64,000 bases of DNA from the NCBI GenBank assembly GCA_042138015.1, contig JBHIVA010000001.1, forward strand, positions 49,403 through 113,402, in the 5' to 3' direction. Below, one piece after another: positions 10,031 through 19,845 of the stretch. The number at the start of each line of letters is the position of its first letter. The first letter of the stretch is position 1. Source of the DNA: TH1177 sp042138015. GTDB taxonomy: Archaea > Thermoproteota > Nitrososphaeria > Nitrososphaerales > Nitrososphaeraceae. Position numbers and translations under genes: made by a program. The notes beneath the pieces were generated by a model that did no database searches, had not been told where the DNA came from, and was given only the letters and a program-made list of their open reading frames with translations.

Positions 10031-11638
10031 ATGAAAGAAAAAATCATAGGTAGAGGAACATGGTTAGACAAAGTTGCTGATAGTTTAGTTACTCGTGAAA
10101 AGAAATTAGGACGAAGTTTAGATCTAATAAGAGTAGAAAGTGGACTGGGAGCTTCAGGTATACCACATATCGGAAGTATGGGGGATGCAGTACGTGCGTT
10201 TGGTATTAGTTTAGCTTTACAAGACCTGGGTTTTAACTCTGAGCTTATTACATATTCTGATGATATGGATGGATTGCGAAAAATACCTACTGGATTTCCC
10301 TCCTGGCTCGAAGAATATATCGCCAAACCAGTTTCAACTATTCCAGATCCTTTCGGTAAATGTCATAACTCCTATGCTAACCATATGAGCAGCCTATTAT
10401 CGGATAGTCTAGATAGGGTAGGAATAAAGTATATTTTTAAAAGCGCCTCTGATATTTATAGAAGTGGAATACTTAATAATGAAATAGATTGTATACTCCA
10501 AAATAGTGAATTATTAGGAAAAAAAATTTCTACTCTTGTAGGTCAAGATAAATATATCGATACATTACCTTACTTTCCCATTTGTGAAAATTGTAAAAGA
10601 CTATATGTTACACATGCTGAAAAATATCTGTCTGTAGAAAGGAAAATTATTTATACATGCTCTGGATCTAAAATAGGAACGAGAGAAATACCAGGATGTG
10701 GATATTCAGGAGAATCTCGTATTGATAAAGGCGCAGGAAAACTTGCTTGGAAGGTCGAGTTTGCATCTCGGTGGAAAGCATTGGACATAAGATTTGAAGC
10801 TTACGGTAAAGACATTATGGATTCAGTACGAGTAAATGATTGGGTATGTTCATCATTATTAGATTTTCCCCATCCATTACATGTTAAATATGAGATGTTC
10901 TTGGATAAAGTCGGAAAGAAAATAAGTAAATCAACAGGAAATGTTCTGACACCTCAGATGTGGTTAAAATATGGAAGTCCAGAATCTATTTTATTATTAC
11001 TATATAAGAGAATTTCTGGAACTAGACATATTGGCTTGGATGATATTCCGATGCTTATGGATGAATATGATTATTACGAAGACTTGTATTTCAATAAGAT
11101 AAAGGAACATAATAATTCTAAATTACACAAATACAAAGGGATTTATGAATATATAAATAAACTCAATCCTCCTCCAAAAAGTTCTAAACACGTACCATAT
11201 CGAATATTGGTACAACAAGCATCTCTTTTTGAGGGAAAAGAACGATCTCATAAAATCTTTCAAAGACTAAAAAAATATGGTTTAGTAGAGGAAAAAACAC
11301 ATGATTTGATAAATAGAATAACCCTTGCGTCAACTTGGAGTGATGACTTAAGTATGGAAGACCGTCTACCTATTTCTATTAATGCTAAAGAAAAAGATGC
11401 CCTTGTAGATTTATTAACGGAGTTAAAGAATCTGACAGGAAAGGATAGTCAACAAATAGCGGATAATATACAGACACGGATTTTTGAAATTTCAAAAAAA
11501 CATAAAATCGAACCACGTCTTTTCTTCAAGTTACTTTATCAGATTTTAATCAATTCTGACCGTGGACCGAAATTAGGAAATTACCTTGAAGATTTAGGAT
11601 TACATAGAACTTGTCAAATAATTGAAAAATATATTTGA
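10031..11638 (+). CDS. lysS: Lysyl-tRNA synthetase, class I
   Basis: A 535-residue class I LysRS, the archaeal type that replaces the class II enzyme of most bacteria and eukaryotes. The HIGH-like motif is GASGIPHIGSMGDA near residue 40 and the KMSKS-like loop is KKISKSTGN near residue 300. A zinc-binding region with CENC and later Cys residues lies between residues 180 and 225. The C-terminal helical anticodon-binding domain is present and the length is normal. The start is ATG at 10031. It is monocistronic, with purM convergent downstream. Confidence 0.96.
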   Translation: MKEKIIGRGTWLDKVADSLVTREKKLGRSLDLIRVESGLGASGIPHIGSMGDAVRAFGISLALQDLGFNSELITYSDDMDGLRKIPTGFPSWLEEYIAKPVSTIPDPFGKCHNSYANHMSSLLSDSLDRVGIKYIFKSASDIYRSGILNNEIDCILQNSELLGKKISTLVGQDKYIDTLPYFPICENCKRLYVTHAEKYLSVERKIIYTCSGSKIGTREIPGCGYSGESRIDKGAGKLAWKVEFASRWKALDIRFEAYGKDIMDSVRVNDWVCSSLLDFPHPLHVKYEMFLDKVGKKISKSTGNVLTPQMWLKYGSPESILLLLYKRISGTRHIGLDDIPMLMDEYDYYEDLYFNKIKEHNNSKLHKYKGIYEYINKLNPPPKSSKHVPYRILVQQASLFEGKERSHKIFQRLKKYGLVEEKTHDLINRITLASTWSDDLSMEDRLPISINAKEKDALVDLLTELKNLTGKDSQQIADNIQTRIFEISKKHKIEPRLFFKLLYQILINSDRGPKLGNYLEDLGLHRTCQIIEKYI

Positions 11639-11720
11639 ATAATTAGGTATAATCTTTCATATAATTAGAGATACATTATATCTATAACAAGTATGGGTTA
11701 CTAGGAGATAGTATGACTTT

Positions 11721-12785
11721 TCAAGAAAAAATGTATTTCTTACCCTCAACCGTTCCTACAACATTTCCTCTACCTTTAGAATCAATTTCTCCAATCTCAA
11801 AAGCATACATATTATATTTTTCAAATATATCAATTGTCTTATCTACATATTTCTTGGGAAGAATCAAACAAAATCCAACTCCCATATTAAAGGTGCTATA
11901 CATTTCTTTTGTATCAACCTTTCCATCTACCTGAATTTGTTTAAAAATACCTTCTGGATTTGGAAGATTTGAAAGATTAAATCTCATTTTTTTATTTAAT
12001 CTTTTTAGTTTTGCAAATGAACCTCCTGTTATGTGAGCAAGGCCATGAATCGCTACGCTATTATCTTTTAAAAGTTCCATCACAGGCTCTACATAAATCC
12101 TAGTAGGTGAAAGTAATTCCTCGCCTATTGATTTATTCAAAAAACTAGGACTGTCAGATAATGAATACTTAGATAATACCTTTCTTGCTAATGATAAACC
12201 ATTTGAATGTAATCCATTACTCTCAACTCCTATTATTCTATCATCAGTTTTTATCTCATTTCCGAGAATCAATTCATCATGCTTAGCAAATCCTAAAGCA
12301 GTACCAGCAATATCAAAAGCATATTCAGATTCTCCTGTTAATATCTCAGAAATCACTGCAGTTTCTCCTCCAACAATGGCAACTCTCGCACTCTTAGCTC
12401 CTTTTACTAATCCTTTTACTAAATCTTTTACCAATTTTTGATTTGTAGATTTTAGTGCAATGTAATCAACAAAGGCAAAAGGTTCAGCACCTGTACAAAT
12501 AATATCATTTACGTTCATTGCAACGCAATCTATACCTATAGTGTCAAAGCGTTTTAACTTCTGGCATATAAGTACTTTCGTACCTACTCCATCGCTATGC
12601 AATGCTAATATTATATTATCTAGTTTAACTAACCCAGAATAATGACCAAACCCATTTAATACTTCTCCGATCCTTTGAAATGAATGAGATTTTATAATAC
12701 TTTTACCTATATCTCTTTGAACCGAATGTATTTTATGTAAATTCACTCCAGCTTTACTATATGAATTTATTTGCTTCGATGGCAA
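11721..12785 (-). CDS. purM: Phosphoribosylformylglycinamidine cyclo-ligase (AIR synthetase)
   Basis: It converts FGAM to AIR with ATP in purine synthesis. The 354 residues carry the PurM-fold signatures HSDGVGTKVLICQKL, GIDCVAMNVNDIICTGAEP, VGGETAVISEI and AHITGGSF. The length is standard for PurM. The ATG at 12785 is the natural start. It is convergent with lysS and separated from nadE by an 800 bp spacer, and no other pur gene is adjacent. Confidence 0.95.
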   Translation of the reverse strand: MPSKQINSYSKAGVNLHKIHSVQRDIGKSIIKSHSFQRIGEVLNGFGHYSGLVKLDNIILALHSDGVGTKVLICQKLKRFDTIGIDCVAMNVNDIICTGAEPFAFVDYIALKSTNQKLVKDLVKGLVKGAKSARVAIVGGETAVISEILTGESEYAFDIAGTALGFAKHDELILGNEIKTDDRIIGVESNGLHSNGLSLARKVLSKYSLSDSPSFLNKSIGEELLSPTRIYVEPVMELLKDNSVAIHGLAHITGGSFAKLKRLNKKMRFNLSNLPNPEGIFKQIQVDGKVDTKEMYSTFNMGVGFCLILPKKYVDKTIDIFEKYNMYAFEIGEIDSKGRGNVVGTVEGKKYIFS

Positions 12786-13594
12786 CTATAGAAATAATTA
12801 AATTATAATACAAATAAAAATTTTCTATTAACAGATAAATTTTATCGACTACAATATAATGTATGTTTTGATTAAATAACTATATAGATTTAATATATTT
12901 TTTTGAATGTTTACTGGTAAAAAACACATCTATTAAACTTAGAATCAAATTCGTTAGCAATTCATTAGTTTTTTAAAATATTTTATTTAGTTTTGAAATA
13001 GACCAATTAATCTTAATACATGGAAGATTTCAGAGGTTTTCTATTTATACTAGGATACCTTTTGATTGTTTCATATATATGAAAATTATATGAAATACTG
13101 CCTGGAATTTTCACTTTCAATACAGAAAGATGAATATGAAGTTTATAATATTTTTGACCCTATTTGAAGAGATTATTCAGCAACAATCATTTCATAGGGT
13201 ATAATTATATATATTCCATGAATTGATTATAAACTGATTAAATACAAAATATTGATAGAAAGTGTTGATCTCCAAAATATATGACTGTTTTAATCTATTA
13301 TGAAATATATTTCTTAATCAAGAAAACTATCGTGAGATTTTTCAATATAGACACAAAACTAAACTGTTTATTTATAAATATCAATAAAGTTTTAAGTATA
13401 GGTCTTACATCGGAAAAGAGAAATGAATAAAGAAATTACAATAACGTTTAATAAGATATTTCATTTGACTCTCTTGTCATTAAATAAACATAATATTTAA
13501 TAAATTTTTTATTCATTTAATTAATGTTATATACTAAGATTTATCTTACTTTGGCGATGTATTTAATAACCATTATATTATTTTTATTTTAAGT
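12786..13594. other. Long divergent intergenic region
   Basis: About 810 bp between divergent purM and nadE. It is very AT-rich with short stop-broken frames. One 20-codon hydrophobic frame at 13020-13082 exists but has no support as a gene. I see nothing else. Confidence 0.5.
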
Positions 13595-14380
13595 TTGGAT
13601 TTGGATATCACTCTTCAAAGAATTTCGAAGTTTATAGAAAACGAAGTTAAAAGATCAAATACTACAGGTGTAGTATTAGGTTTGAGTGGAGGAATTGATT
13701 CTACTGTCGCCCTTTATTTAGCAACTAGATCAATAGACACTAATAATATTTTAGGTTTAGTTATGCCTGATTCAACTGTTACTTCTCCAGTAGATGTTGA
13801 AGATGCTAAATCCATATCAAGCATACTTAATATACGTCACCTTATATTGGATATAAATGGTATTAAACAAATCTATAAAAAACTCCTACCAGAAAATACT
13901 TTATCGACAGCGAATCTAGTCGCGAGAATCCGAATGAATATTATTTATTACTACGCAAATCTTCATAATTTACTTGTTATAGGAACATCTGATAAAAGTG
14001 AATTAAAAATAGGCTATTTTACAAAATTTGGTGATGGTTCAGCTGATATTCTACCATTAGGTGATCTTTATAAAAGCGAAGTGAGAAAATTGGCGAATTA
14101 CCTAAATGTTCCTCATTCAATAATACAAAAAAAAAGTAGTCCTGCTTTGTGGCAAGGACAAACCGCTGAAAATGAAATAGGTATGGAATATTCTAAAATT
14201 GATAACATTTTGAAATTTCTTGAAAATGAAAATATTACACAAGAAACACAATTTAATTATACTATCCCAACAGAAAATGGATTTAATACGGAAGATTTAA
14301 CATTCGTACTAAATTTAATTTCGAAATCTGAGCATAAAAGGAATATGCCAAAAATCTGTTTCCTGAAAGATAATTTGTAG
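13595..14380 (+). CDS. nadE: NAD synthetase, ammonia-dependent type
   Basis: It amidates nicotinic acid adenine dinucleotide to NAD. The 261 residues show the PP-loop GLSGGIDSTVA near residue 29, GTSDKSELKIGYFTKFGDG in the middle and a PSPALW-like KKSSPALWQGQTAENEIG segment. There is no nitrilase domain, so this is the short ammonia-dependent form. The start is a TTG, either 13595 or 13601. A TATA-like TTATATTA at 13573-13580 predicts a start near 13603, which favours a leaderless mRNA and makes the second TTG possible. It heads the aromatic gene cluster. Confidence 0.92.
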   Translation: MDLDITLQRISKFIENEVKRSNTTGVVLGLSGGIDSTVALYLATRSIDTNNILGLVMPDSTVTSPVDVEDAKSISSILNIRHLILDINGIKQIYKKLLPENTLSTANLVARIRMNIIYYYANLHNLLVIGTSDKSELKIGYFTKFGDGSADILPLGDLYKSEVRKLANYLNVPHSIIQKKSSPALWQGQTAENEIGMEYSKIDNILKFLENENITQETQFNYTIPTENGFNTEDLTFVLNLISKSEHKRNMPKICFLKDNL

Positions 14381-14475
14381 ATTGCCTACAAAATCTACAT
14401 AATTATTTTGACCATCTGAATTTGATAAACTATAAGTAGATTACTTTAAGTAGGTCATTTGGATCTTTCATTTCT

Positions 14476-15267
14476 ATGGTCTCTGGAAGAGACATTCGTT
14501 TAAATAGAATTACCAAGAATGGAAAAATGGTATGTATTCCTATGGATCATGGAATGACAGATGGTCCTATAAAAGGCTTGGAAAATACTCATGATCTGAT
14601 TTATCAATGCGAAAAATCGGGTTTGACTTCAGTAATCATTAATAAAGGTATTCTAAAGTCATTACCAAGACCAGTCAATATCGGGTTAATTACTCATCTC
14701 TCAGCTAGTACTTCATTAGGCCCTCAACCAAATAAAAAGGTCCTGATGGGAAATGTTGAGGATTCTATTCGTCTAGGTACTGATGCAGTCTCTGTTCATA
14801 TAAATATAGGTGCTAAAGAGGAGCCTGAAATGCTGGAAATCCTAGGAATGATTTCCGATGAGTGTCAAAATTGGAATATTCCTTTATTAGCTATGATGTA
14901 TCCACGAGGTGAAAACGTGAAGAATCCATATGATCCAAACATCGTTGCTCATGTTACTAGGATAGGAGCAGAGGCAGGGGCAGATATAGTAAAATCTGTA
15001 TACACAGGTGATCTAGACTCTTTTAAATCTGTCATAAAGGCTTGTCCGGTACCTGTAGTAATAGCTGGTGGTCCTAAAGCTAAAACTGATAAGGATATAC
15101 TCGAAATGTGTTGGAATGCCATAAGAGCAGGTGCTAAAGGTGTCACTTTTGGTAGGAATATTTTTCAACATCGTAATCCACCAGCTATAGTAAAGGCATT
15201 ATATGAAATTATTATTAACGGAAAAAACCCTAATGAGGTAACCAATTTACTTGGAAAAAAAAAATAG
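14476..15267 (+). CDS. 2-amino-3,7-dideoxy-D-threo-hept-6-ulosonate synthase
   Basis: This 263-residue FbaB/DeoC-like aldolase performs the first dedicated step of the archaeal aromatic pathway, condensing 6-deoxy-5-ketofructose phosphate with aspartate semialdehyde. Visible signatures are CIPMDHGMTDGP near the N-terminus, the Schiff-base lysine in ADIVKSVYTGD, and the C-terminal phosphate-binding GAKGVTFGRNIFQ. The next gene, DHQ synthase II, overlaps its 3' end by 17 nt and uses its product. That context separates it from fructose-bisphosphate aldolase. The start is ATG at 14476. Confidence 0.93.
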   Translation: MVSGRDIRLNRITKNGKMVCIPMDHGMTDGPIKGLENTHDLIYQCEKSGLTSVIINKGILKSLPRPVNIGLITHLSASTSLGPQPNKKVLMGNVEDSIRLGTDAVSVHINIGAKEEPEMLEILGMISDECQNWNIPLLAMMYPRGENVKNPYDPNIVAHVTRIGAEAGADIVKSVYTGDLDSFKSVIKACPVPVVIAGGPKAKTDKDILEMCWNAIRAGAKGVTFGRNIFQHRNPPAIVKALYEIIINGKNPNEVTNLLGKKK

Positions 15268-16312
15268 AAAAGAACTCATAATTAAACCAATAGTAAAAGA
15301 CTCGAATCTTAAACAATTCATAGATACACTACATAGAATTGATTTTTTGTATATTAACCCATCATCTACGAATGTAAAAAATTTTAAGACTATTTATGAG
15401 TCTAATCTTGCAGATATAATAATATGCCATTCACATGATGATTTAATGAAGTATAAAAAATCTGGCCGTTCATTGGCATACTATAAAAAGGTTATTTCAA
15501 ATAAAGACATCGCCGATCTAAAAAATGCTGAATCATTAGGAGCAAAATACGTTATAATAGATACTTCAGATTGGAAAATAATCCCATTAGAAAATATCAT
15601 CGCAGATCTACATAATACTAATACAAAGATACTTGCTACAGCTAAAAATTCAGACGAGGTGAAAACGATGTTCTCTGTCTTGGAATTAGGAGTTGATGGA
15701 GTAATATTATCAACAGATGATGTAAAAGAGATAGAAAGATCCCAAAATTACCTTGAAAAAAGAACCTTCTCTATAAAAACATGTAAAATAGTTGAAGTGA
15801 AAGATGCAGGAGTAGGGGAGAGAGTTTGCGTAGATACCGTTTCAATGCTAGAACAAGGAGAAGGAATGTTGATAGGAAGTAAATCTAATTTTATGTTTAT
15901 ATTACATAATGAGTCAGCTGGATCTTCTTTTACTTCACCACGACCATTTAGAATCAACGCTGGCGCAGTTTATTGCTATACCATTCTTCCTGATGGGAAA
16001 ACTAAATACCTTTCTGAATTAGAATCAGGAACAGAAGTTCTAATTGTGGATATAAAGGGCAATTCACGAAGTGTAGCGGTAGGTAGATGTAAAATTGAAA
16101 CCAGGCCATTGAAGTTAGTAAAGGCAGTTTGTGATGGAATTGAAGGCACTGTAATAGTACAAAATGCTGAAACTATTCAATTTATTACGGAAAATGGGGA
16201 TTTACTTCCTGTAACTTCTGCCAAGCAAGGTGATAAGGTATTGGGGTTTTTTAAAAATGCAAGTGGTAGACACTTTGGTATAGAAGTAAATGAATATATT
16301 TTAGAGAAATAG
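15251..16312 (+). CDS. 3-dehydroquinate synthase II (archaeal)
   Basis: It deaminates and cyclises ADH to 3-dehydroquinate, replacing bacterial AroB. The 353 residues include EVKDAGVGERVCVDTVSML, GSKSNFMFILHNES and FRINAGAVYCYTILPDGKT, all typical of the AroB' family. The start is a TTG at 15251 inside the 3' end of the ADH synthase gene, giving a 17 nt overlap and implying translational coupling. No better start is available without losing the conserved N-terminus. Confidence 0.93.
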   Translation: MEKKNRKELIIKPIVKDSNLKQFIDTLHRIDFLYINPSSTNVKNFKTIYESNLADIIICHSHDDLMKYKKSGRSLAYYKKVISNKDIADLKNAESLGAKYVIIDTSDWKIIPLENIIADLHNTNTKILATAKNSDEVKTMFSVLELGVDGVILSTDDVKEIERSQNYLEKRTFSIKTCKIVEVKDAGVGERVCVDTVSMLEQGEGMLIGSKSNFMFILHNESAGSSFTSPRPFRINAGAVYCYTILPDGKTKYLSELESGTEVLIVDIKGNSRSVAVGRCKIETRPLKLVKAVCDGIEGTVIVQNAETIQFITENGDLLPVTSAKQGDKVLGFFKNASGRHFGIEVNEYILEK

Positions 16313-16454
16313 ATCCTTCAATGATTTAGCCTTTTTTCGGATAAAAGTTAAGCCAGATTAAGAATGTTATGATAATTATAAGATAAAATTTATTTATCTT
16401 CTGGTTGATTATTTTAAAGTATTCTGGATATTGATACGGATCACATTTTTTATC

Positions 16455-17321
16455 ATGCGTTCGACGACTTTTGGTGATAAAATTTTATCAGGAGACTGTA
16501 AAGACATAATTTCTAGACTACCTTCTAATTCAGTACAGTTAACTATTACTTCTCCTCCTTATAGGAATGCTATTGATTATAATACACATATTTCAAAGCC
16601 TGGATCATATTATAGAGGGAAAAGCAACATTGAAACAAAAGAATATCTCAATGAGATGATTGAAATTTTTAATGATAAGGTTTTCAAGGTTACAAAGGAA
16701 GGAGGATATTGTTGTATCGTTATTGCAAATGAAGTAGTAAATGGCACACTTTTACCACTTCCCCATATGGTTTTATCTCAATTAGTTGAACCATTTGGAA
16801 AATGGAATCTACATGAAGAAATAATTTGGCATAAAGTAACTGGAGGAACTAATCGATACGGTTCATTTGTAATCAATCCTTATCCAAAATATTTTAGAGC
16901 AAATATCATGCATGAGTTCATATTAGTTCTGCGTAAAGGAAACGTAAAAAGTGGGAGAACAGAAAGAAAAGAAACACTCCCTGCAACTCACGAAGAATGG
17001 ACAAAAGAAATAGCTAATTCTATATGGCATATAGCTCCAATTCCTCCAGGTTACATAGATCATCCGTGTCCCTTTCCTGAAGAGATTCCCTACAGACTAA
17101 TGAAGCTATATTCTTATGAGGGAGATACAGTTCTAGACCCATTTAACGGAAGTGGCCAAACTACCAAAATAGCCTTTCATTTAGAACGTCATTTTATCGG
17201 CGTTGATATAATAAATGACTATGTCAAATTGGCTCGTTCTCGTTTGAGCGAGCCAATACATATTAGATCTGAAGCGCTAATAGCTAATTGGAAAAAGATC
17301 CCATCACATCATAACATATAA
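16455..17321 (+). CDS. Orphan site-specific DNA methyltransferase (SPPY type)
   Basis: This 288-residue protein has the catalytic motif SPPY at residues 33-36 followed by the AdoMet motif DPFNGSG near residue 228. That is the beta-class order, and the SPPY form suggests N4-cytosine or N6-adenine methylation. I chose ATG 16455 over an in-frame TTG at 16431, which would add eight hydrophobic residues. No restriction endonuclease is adjacent. It sits between DHQ synthase II and aroD, breaking an otherwise continuous aromatic cluster, so a host epigenetic role is plausible. The recognition site cannot be read from the sequence. Confidence 0.87.
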   Translation: MRSTTFGDKILSGDCKDIISRLPSNSVQLTITSPPYRNAIDYNTHISKPGSYYRGKSNIETKEYLNEMIEIFNDKVFKVTKEGGYCCIVIANEVVNGTLLPLPHMVLSQLVEPFGKWNLHEEIIWHKVTGGTNRYGSFVINPYPKYFRANIMHEFILVLRKGNVKSGRTERKETLPATHEEWTKEIANSIWHIAPIPPGYIDHPCPFPEEIPYRLMKLYSYEGDTVLDPFNGSGQTTKIAFHLERHFIGVDIINDYVKLARSRLSEPIHIRSEALIANWKKIPSHHNI

Positions 17322-17441
17322 AAAAATTTAAAATATTGACTGAGATCTACTATATTATCTTAGTCTAGTCATTGGAGAAAGTTAACCATATTATTACAAT
17401 TACTAGGAAAGAACCAAGAAATATTTCTAAATCTCTAAATA

Positions 17442-17449
17442 ATATATAT
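17442..17449 (+). promoter_or_regulatory. Probable TATA box of the aroDEKA transcript
   Basis: ATATATAT lies 18-25 bp before the aroD ATG at 17467, within an AT-rich spacer after the methyltransferase. It suggests a separate promoter for aroD and the coupled genes downstream. Confidence 0.4.
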
Positions 17450-17466
17450 TTTTATATTATTTCTTA

Positions 17467-18168
17467 ATGTCAAAAATATGTGTTTCTTTACCTGCAACAA
17501 GTCTACAGAAATTAGAATTTCTAATAAAAAATTCATTAGAAATATCTGATTTTTTTGAAATACGTTTTGACTATTTAAATAAGTCAGAGATTCTTACTTC
17601 AATGAACACTGTTGAGTCAATTAAATCAAGATCAATTTTTACCCTTCGTTCAAAAAAGGATCGAGGATATTTTTCTGGAAGTGAGATGGAAAGAATTGAA
17701 TTACTGAAATTTTTATTTGATTCTAATCCACTTTACATAGATATAGAGCTCTCAACAATCAGAGCTGATCCATCTCTTTTCGATTATATTAAAAGTGATA
17801 AAAAAAAATTATTGTTGTCATGGCACGATTTCGAAAATACGCCAAAAGATAATGAACTAGAAGAAAAGATCGAAGAAATGATTTCATTCACCAATACAAT
17901 CAAATTGGTAACTATGGCAAAAAATTCACTCGATGCACTTAGATTATTGAATCTCTATCATAAATTTCCTAATGTTAATTTGATCTCATTTGCAATGGGA
18001 GATGCTGGAATACTATCACGAATATTATGTACCTTAGTTGGTAATGCTCCTTTTTCCTATGCCTCCTTAGAAACAACAACAGCGCCTGGTCAACTTTCCG
18101 CAAAGCAAATGAGAGAGATATATGATAGGATTGAAAGACATTTCTCAGGCAATGTCCACAAATGTTAA
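17467..18168 (+). CDS. aroD: 3-dehydroquinate dehydratase, type I
   Basis: It dehydrates 3-dehydroquinate to 3-dehydroshikimate through a Schiff base. The 233 residues show FEIRFDYL near residue 30, LLSWHDFENTP with the catalytic histidine and IKLVTMAKNSLDAL with the Schiff-base lysine. The C-terminal SYASLETTTAPGQLSA region closes the active site. The 3' end overlaps aroE by 17 nt. The length is normal for the class I enzyme. Confidence 0.94.
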   Translation: MSKICVSLPATSLQKLEFLIKNSLEISDFFEIRFDYLNKSEILTSMNTVESIKSRSIFTLRSKKDRGYFSGSEMERIELLKFLFDSNPLYIDIELSTIRADPSLFDYIKSDKKKLLLSWHDFENTPKDNELEEKIEEMISFTNTIKLVTMAKNSLDALRLLNLYHKFPNVNLISFAMGDAGILSRILCTLVGNAPFSYASLETTTAPGQLSAKQMREIYDRIERHFSGNVHKC

Positions 18169-18997
18169 ATTATATTGTGTAATCGGAGATCCTATAGATC
18201 ATTCTCTATCTCCACTTATACAGAATTCAGCGTTTAATACTCTAAAGATTAACAGCACCTACATCTCCTATCGTGTTCCCAAATATGAATTAAAAGATGG
18301 AATTGAGATATTAAGGTCTCTAAATATAGCTGGGTTTAACGTAACCATTCCTCATAAAATCGAGATTATGAAATATTTAGACAAACTAGATGAGACTGCT
18401 ATCCGGACTGGAGCAGTTAACACTGTACAAAATCTAGAAGGTAAATTTATAGGATATAATACTGATGTTTATGGCTTTATACAACCACTCCATAAACGCA
18501 ATATTGATTTTACAGATATGAAAATATTACTTTTAGGTGCTGGTGGTTCAGCCTATGCAATAGTTACAGGTCTGTCATGCGAGAGAGGAATATCAGAGTT
18601 GACAATAGTAAATAGGTCGAAATCAAGGGGTATGGAATTAGTTAAACATGGTTCTAATTTGGGCTTAAATTGTAATTTCCAACAATTACTTAATTTACCA
18701 CAGGTTACCTCTCATTTCAATCTTATAATTAATGCTACTTCTATAGGTCTTCATAATGAAATTAGCCCGATACCCTATAAATTCATTAAAAAGAATTCGA
18801 TTGTTTATGAATTAGTTTATAGACCAATTTATACAAATTTAGTAGTTAATGCAAAGAAGGTTGATGCTAGAATTGTGTACGGATATGAAATGCTCATTGA
18901 ACAAGGTGCAAAGGCATTCGAGATATGGACAGGTCGGAAAGCACCTATAAAAAAGATGGAACGATCTTTATTTGGTGTATTTGGAGAACCAAGATGA
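18152..18997 (+). CDS. aroE: Shikimate 5-dehydrogenase
   Basis: It reduces 3-dehydroshikimate with NADPH. The substrate site reads GDPIDHSLSPLIQNSAF at the N-terminus, with the catalytic lysine in FNVTIPHKIEIM and the partner Asp in GYNTDVYGF. The Rossmann motif is LLGAGGSAYA. I placed the start at ATG 18152, where MSTNVKLYCVIGDP matches the family; an upstream in-frame start at 18122 would add ten residues inside aroD. The stop overlaps the next gene's ATG as ATGA. Confidence 0.94.
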   Translation: MSTNVKLYCVIGDPIDHSLSPLIQNSAFNTLKINSTYISYRVPKYELKDGIEILRSLNIAGFNVTIPHKIEIMKYLDKLDETAIRTGAVNTVQNLEGKFIGYNTDVYGFIQPLHKRNIDFTDMKILLLGAGGSAYAIVTGLSCERGISELTIVNRSKSRGMELVKHGSNLGLNCNFQQLLNLPQVTSHFNLIINATSIGLHNEISPIPYKFIKKNSIVYELVYRPIYTNLVVNAKKVDARIVYGYEMLIEQGAKAFEIWTGRKAPIKKMERSLFGVFGEPR

Positions 18998-19845
18998 TTT
19001 CAACCTCTTGTCAAGCTACTGTTCATGGAGCGGTTTCTATAGTAAATGCTATAGCGACTGGAAAAGGAGCTGCGCTGGGAATATCTCTTCAAACTACTGC
19101 AACATTGAAATTAAAACAAGGTCAAGGACGACTTATTTTCCAAAAAAAAAATAATACATTATTTAGTTACATAATTAATAGTACAATACCTAAAAAAATA
19201 AGACAAGAAAATGATATTTATTTGTCAATTAAATCAGACATACCAATAGGGGTAGGCCTTAAAAGTTCCAGTGCTGTATCTTCAGCCGTCTCTCTTGCGT
19301 GTTACGCTATCCTAAGTGATCATTTCAATGATTTTGATATATTGAACACAGCCGTAGAATCTTCTAAGTTAGCTAATGTTTCTATTACTGGAGCTTTTGA
19401 TGATTCCACTGCTTGTTATTTCGGAGGATTCGTCATGACAGATAATAATTCCAACATACTGATAAAAAGAGAACCTGCAAGGGAAAACATTCGTATAATT
19501 ATACTTATACCAGTGAAAACGGAACGTAATAATGTATTGAGATTATTGCATTTTCCTGAACTTTTCAATAAAGCATTTGAATTAGCAAAACAGGATTACT
19601 TGACAGCAATGAAGTTAAATGGAATAATGGTATCGTCTATAATGTCCTATAATTATGAACCAATTTTAACATCTATTGAAAATGGTGCTCTTTCTGCTTC
19701 TGTTTCTGGGAATGGTCCTTCAATAGCAATAATTGTCAATGAAAAAGATACTGATAAGATTAAGTTAGATTTGGAGCGTTACGGTAAAGTTTTTGTCTGC
19801 AATATAAATAATAAGAAGGCTACGGTTGAGAAAATCGTTGGTTAA
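18994..19845 (+). CDS. Shikimate kinase, archaeal GHMP type
   Basis: It phosphorylates shikimate with ATP. This is the GHMP-superfamily enzyme of archaea, unrelated to bacterial AroK. The 283 residues contain ATVHGAVSIVNAIATGKGAA at the N-terminus, the ATP loop PIGVGLKSSSAVSSA and the C-terminal SVSGNGPSIAII glycine motif. The ATG at 18994 overlaps the aroE stop by 4 nt. Position within a complete aromatic operon separates it from homoserine or mevalonate kinases. Confidence 0.93.
   Translation: MISTSCQATVHGAVSIVNAIATGKGAALGISLQTTATLKLKQGQGRLIFQKKNNTLFSYIINSTIPKKIRQENDIYLSIKSDIPIGVGLKSSSAVSSAVSLACYAILSDHFNDFDILNTAVESSKLANVSITGAFDDSTACYFGGFVMTDNNSNILIKREPARENIRIIILIPVKTERNNVLRLLHFPELFNKAFELAKQDYLTAMKLNGIMVSSIMSYNYEPILTSIENGALSASVSGNGPSIAIIVNEKDTDKIKLDLERYGKVFVCNINNKKATVEKIVG

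Noticed and set aside
13020..13082. 20-codon hydrophobic frame in the purM-nadE spacer
   Set aside because: Too short, no ribosome binding site or conserved context; expected by chance in AT-rich DNA.
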